Shown here: positions 6,522 to 9,398 of the stretch, piece after piece
Numbering within the stretch: position 1 is the first letter of the stretch
How the letters are laid out: the number at the start of each line of letters is the position of its first letter
Assembly (NCBI GenBank): GCA_009921765.1
Contig: RFXC01000173.1
Coordinates: forward strand, 1-9,398
Direction: 5' to 3'
From: Betaproteobacteria bacterium
GTDB lineage: Bacteria; Pseudomonadota; Gammaproteobacteria; Burkholderiales; Burkholderiaceae
DNA length: 9,398 nucleotides
The notes under the pieces: generated by a model
What the model was told of the DNA's origin: nothing
The model's database searches: none
The model's input: only the letters and a program-made list of their open reading frames with translations
Position numbers and translations under genes: made by a program

Positions 6522-7928
6522 ATGTTGAACTCTCAAGACTGCGACCTTCTGGTCACCGATATCGACTGGCTGATCAGCGTGGATCGCGAGCGCCGGGTGA
6601 TTCGCGATGCGGCGCTCGCCGTTCAGGGGGGCCGGTTTGTCGCGGTAGGCAAATCTGACGCGCTTCGTGCACAGTGGCAGCCTCGCGCTGCGGTCAGCGC
6701 AAGAGGGTGCGTGGTCACGCCCGGGCTGATCGACAACCATCTGCATGCGTCGTTTCAGCTGTCGCGGGGTCTCGCAGATGAAGCGAACGCGCAGCAGTTT
6801 CTGTTCGAGCACATGTATCCGTATGAGGCGGCGAACACGCGCGAAGACGTTGAAGTCAGCTCGGCGTTCGCTGCCCTGGAGCTGCTGCGGCATGGGGTGA
6901 CCTGCTTTACCGATCCCGGCAACTATCACCCCGACGCCACGATCGCCAGCGTGATGTCAACCGGCATGCGGCTCGTGGCTGCATGTTCCTGCTTCGACAA
7001 GACCCGTTCGGTGATGGGGCTGTTGCCCGCCAGCATGATCGAATCCACCGAGGCCTGTCTGGAGAAAACCGAAGCCCTGTTCGAGCGCTATCTTGGGCGT
7101 CACCATGGCCGCCTCACGCTGTCTGCGTCGTTTCGCGGCATGAACAACGCGAGCGATGAACTCATCACCGGGTTGAAAGATCTCGCCAACAAGCATCAGG
7201 TCAAGCTCCAGACGCATGCCTGCTTCAGTTACCAGACGCATGACGCGAGCCTGGCTGCATCGGGCAAGGCCGAGATCGAGCGCCTGGAGGCCCTAGGCGT
7301 GCTCGACGAGAACATGATTTTGGTTCACTCGGGATGGCTGGAGCCGCAGGAGCTCGCGCTACTGGTCAAGCGCAAACCCACGCTGGTCTGCAGTCCCTCC
7401 TCGTCGCTCCACAACGGCTACGGCTACATGTCGGTGGGCAAGCATCCGGAACTGATGGCGATGGGTGTCAATGTCAGCCTGGGGTCCGACCATGCAAGCT
7501 CGGGTGTGGTCGACATGACGCAGGAAATGCGGATGGCCGCCTGCCTGTACAAGGAGGTGCGGATGAATCCGCGCGTGATGCCGCCAGAACTTGCCGTGGA
7601 GATGGCGACCATCAACGGCGCGCGCGGGGTGGGCCTGGAAAACCGTATTGGCTCGATTGAAGTGGGCAAGGAAGCCGACTTCGTGTTGTTTGACGCCATG
7701 CAGCCCGAGTGGCAGCCGCTTTACAACCCAGTTTCGAATCTGGTCTACAGCGCAACGGGGAGCAGCGTTCGTGATGTGTTCGTCGCGGGCGAGCAGGTGC
7801 TGAAAGACGGCCGCCTTACCCGTGTGGACCATGACGCACTCATGCGGCAGGTGGGTGACGCCTCGCGGCGTATCGCCTCGCGGCTCGACATGAAAAAACT
7901 CCTGAAAGGGCTGTGGCCGGTCAGCTGA
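6522..7928 (+). CDS. Amidohydrolase superfamily protein, ATZ/TRZ (deaminase/chlorohydrolase-like) subgroup
   Basis: A 468-residue cytosolic metal hydrolase. Relatives deaminate or dechlorinate N-heterocycles (S-adenosylhomocysteine, guanine, triazines, hydroxy-purines). Sequence marks: VTPGLIDNHLHASF with metal ligands His73 and His75, the RGLADE stretch (82-87), LLRHGVTCFTDPG (121-133), His232 in LQTHAC, His269 in LVHSGWL, Asp323 in LGSDHASSGVVDM, and a C-terminal MATINGARGVGLENRIGSIE run leading to VGKEADFVLFD. All five usual metal-ligand positions are filled. Two deviations: the glutamate three residues after the third histidine (HxxE in typical deaminases) is Phe235, and the NPxSN segment reads SPSSSLHNG. 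These suggest a reaction or substrate outside the common deaminases. ATG 6522 follows a weak GGAAA site at 6509-6513. It is the last gene of the rightward unit, and its stop overlaps the stop of the facing gene by eight bases. Confidence 0.9.
   Translation: MLNSQDCDLLVTDIDWLISVDRERRVIRDAALAVQGGRFVAVGKSDALRAQWQPRAAVSARGCVVTPGLIDNHLHASFQLSRGLADEANAQQFLFEHMYPYEAANTREDVEVSSAFAALELLRHGVTCFTDPGNYHPDATIASVMSTGMRLVAACSCFDKTRSVMGLLPASMIESTEACLEKTEALFERYLGRHHGRLTLSASFRGMNNASDELITGLKDLANKHQVKLQTHACFSYQTHDASLAASGKAEIERLEALGVLDENMILVHSGWLEPQELALLVKRKPTLVCSPSSSLHNGYGYMSVGKHPELMAMGVNVSLGSDHASSGVVDMTQEMRMAACLYKEVRMNPRVMPPELAVEMATINGARGVGLENRIGSIEVGKEADFVLFDAMQPEWQPLYNPVSNLVYSATGSSVRDVFVAGEQVLKDGRLTRVDHDALMRQVGDASRRIASRLDMKKLLKGLWPVS
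7921..7928. other. Tail-to-tail overlap of two stop codons in an 8-bp palindrome
   Basis: TCAGCTGA reads the same on both strands. Its last three bases are the TGA of the plus-strand amidohydrolase and its first three are the TGA of the minus-strand deacylase-like gene. There is no room for a terminator between the two genes, so transcripts from both sides should run into the opposite gene. Confidence 0.9.
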
Positions 7929-9398
7929 GCCCCACACTGCCGTCCTTTGCCCGACGCAGGACCTTGCCTGGCAGCGCGCCCGTGTGACGCGCCTCCTCAA
8001 TCACCACCTCGCCGTTGACCAGAACCGTGGTCCGCTCGCCTGCTGGATAGCGGTGTGGCTGCTCATAGGTGGAGAGATCCAGGAACACCTCGGGCTCGAA
8101 CAGCGTGATGTCCGCAGCCAGCCCGGGCCTCAGAAAGCCACGGTCGCGCAACCGCAACGCACGCGCGGTGGCGCCCGTCATCTTGAAGATGGCGTGCTGG
8201 AGCGTGGTGACGCGTTCGCGGTGAACATAGCGGCCCAGTACGCGAGGGAAGGTGCCGTAGAAGCGTGGATGCGGCATGCCCTGGCTCACGACGCCGTAGT
8301 CGGCCACACAATTGCCGTCGGAGCCCACCAGCGCGGCGTCTGACCGGATCAGTCTGCGAACGTCGTCTTCGGAAATCGAGGTGACCAGCACGCGCGTGGC
8401 CCCGCGGTCGGCGATCAGGAAGTCGCATAGCGCGTCTACAGGATCCAGCCCGCGTTCGGTTGCTAGCGAGGCGATGGTCTTGCCGGCGTGCTCGGGTTGC
8501 TGCGGGGTGATCGAAATTCGGACGGCGTCCCACGACTCGATACGCCCCCAGTTGTTGAGGCCGTCGCGTGCCACTTCCTCGCGAATTCGTGCCCGTGTCT
8601 CGGGAAGCTTTAAGCGTTCGAGCATGGCATCGACACCGCCCGCCTGTACCCACTGCGGGAGAATGTTCTTGAGAGGATTGCTGCCCGCTGTATAGGGATA
8701 GGCGTCGCAGTCGATATCGATGCCTTCGTTGCGCGCGGCCTGCATCCGTGCCAGGGCGGTCTGGGTCTGTCCCCAGTTGTCGAGGCCCGAGCATTTGAAG
8801 TGAACCACCTGCACATGAATTCGGCAGGCGCGCGCAATATCGATCGCTTCATCGAGCGCTGTCAGAACGGCGTTGGACTCATCGCGCAAATGGGTGAAGT
8901 AGGCCGCCTGGGCAAGCTCCAGTCGCCGCGCGAGCGCGAGGATCTCGTCTGGCTGCGCGTAGGACCCGGGCGATGTGAACAGCCCGCTCGACATGCCCAG
9001 CGCCCCGGCTGCAAGCCCCTCATCGAGCAGCGCGATCATGTCGTTGAGCTCGATTGCGGTGGGGGAGCGCTGGGCCATGCCCATCACCATGAGGCGGAGC
9101 GTGTTGTGACCCACCAGCATGCCCGCGTTCACCGAGGTGGGAGGAAAGCTGTCGAGATACTCGGCAAAACCCATTTCACGAAACGGCAGCCACGGTGCGC
9201 TCGGATTGAGGTAGTCCGCAAGCAACTGCACCTTTCCAGGCAGACAGGGTGCGACCGAAAATCCGCAGTGGCCGATGATTTCGGTGGTGACACCCTGGCG
9301 GAGCTTGCTCTCTGCGCGCGGGTTGATCGGGAGCGTGAAATAGGTGTTGTGCACCGAACGCTGTTTGCCAATCATTCCCGGCTCTGAATCCACCGGCT
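7921..9398 (-). CDS. N-acyl-D-amino-acid deacylase-like amidohydrolase (D-aminoacylase type), N-terminus outside the window
   Basis: The window holds about 492 C-terminal codons; the frame is open to the right edge, and the roughly 55-60 residues that usually precede this point are missing, giving a likely full length near 545. The family removes acyl groups from D-amino acids or opens related amides with zinc. Counting from the GTG at 9393: NPRAESKLRQGVTTE (24-38), GHCGFSVAP with the bridging Cys43, GALGMSSGLFTSPGSYA (130-146), His168 in FTHLRDE, His198 in VVHFKC, Asp359 in VGSDGN, then the strong family signature PHPRFYGTFPRVLGRY (374-389) and a KMTGATARALRLRDRG to GLAADITLFEP closing domain. 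Odd point: where relatives have an H-x-H metal pair (PGFID-H-T-H-D before FTLPINP), this protein reads SVHNTYFTLPINP, with only one histidine. It may be impaired or use a changed site. It faces the amidohydrolase tail to tail and may be separately controlled. Confidence 0.87.
   Translation of the reverse strand, partial: PVDSEPGMIGKQRSVHNTYFTLPINPRAESKLRQGVTTEIIGHCGFSVAPCLPGKVQLLADYLNPSAPWLPFREMGFAEYLDSFPPTSVNAGMLVGHNTLRLMVMGMAQRSPTAIELNDMIALLDEGLAAGALGMSSGLFTSPGSYAQPDEILALARRLELAQAAYFTHLRDESNAVLTALDEAIDIARACRIHVQVVHFKCSGLDNWGQTQTALARMQAARNEGIDIDCDAYPYTAGSNPLKNILPQWVQAGGVDAMLERLKLPETRARIREEVARDGLNNWGRIESWDAVRISITPQQPEHAGKTIASLATERGLDPVDALCDFLIADRGATRVLVTSISEDDVRRLIRSDAALVGSDGNCVADYGVVSQGMPHPRFYGTFPRVLGRYVHRERVTTLQHAIFKMTGATARALRLRDRGFLRPGLAADITLFEPEVFLDLSTYEQPHRYPAGERTTVLVNGEVVIEEARHTGALPGKVLRRAKDGSVGLS

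Noticed and set aside
7359..8000. 213-codon minus-strand frame opposite the amidohydrolase
   Set aside because: Runs across the tail-to-tail junction of two well supported genes and shows no domain.
8063..8794. 243-codon minus-strand frame inside the deacylase-like gene
   Set aside because: Rich in Arg, Ala and Gly with no domain; it is an out-of-frame shadow of a gene with strong motifs.
8800..9387. 195-codon plus-strand frame opposite the deacylase-like gene
   Set aside because: Antisense shadow; no ribosome binding site or recognisable motif.

Overview
The window looks like chromosomal DNA from a betaproteobacterium, most likely order Burkholderiales (Alcaligenaceae or Comamonadaceae type). 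Base composition is GC-rich by eye. It carries two Bug/TctC-family periplasmic binding proteins, a family strongly expanded in that order, within a catabolic-style cluster of transport and hydrolase genes. No tRNA, rRNA, CRISPR array, insertion sequence, phage gene or integrase was recognised. This is an assignment by gene content, not by a phylogenetic marker.

Layout. A minus-strand unit starts near 3423 and runs left: an SMP-30/gluconolactonase-type lactonase (2548-3423), a periplasmic ABC binding protein of the iron/thiamine/phosphonate-like class (1370-2440), and a two-domain ABC permease (1342 to beyond base 1). The permease frame is interrupted by TAA at 818-820, and the conserved EAA cytoplasmic loop expected there is missing. 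The reading frame stays open on both sides, so this looks like an in-frame deletion whose junction created a stop. The ATPase, if linked, lies off the left edge.

A plus-strand unit starts at 3620 and is tightly packed: Bug/TctC binding protein (3620-4615), alpha/beta hydrolase (4621-5487), second Bug/TctC binding protein (5515-6498), and an ATZ/TRZ-type amidohydrolase (6522-7928). It meets a minus-strand D-aminoacylase-type amidohydrolase (7921 to beyond 9398) tail to tail, and the two stop codons lie inside one 8-bp palindrome.

The two units diverge from a 196-bp spacer. It holds a good sigma-70-like promoter for the leftward unit and a 16-bp perfect inverted repeat whose arms are also back-to-back -35-like boxes, a layout suited to joint control of both directions.

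Working together (inference): two transport routes (ABC, and tripartite-tricarboxylate binding proteins without their membrane partners here) would capture organic solutes, and four hydrolases (lactonase, alpha/beta hydrolase, deaminase/chlorohydrolase-like amidohydrolase, N-acyl-D-amino-acid deacylase-like amidohydrolase) would open or deacylate them. The substrate cannot be read from sequence. The oddities most worth checking are the broken permease, missing catalytic residues in both amidohydrolases, and the shared divergent control element. I see no clearly new kind of system.
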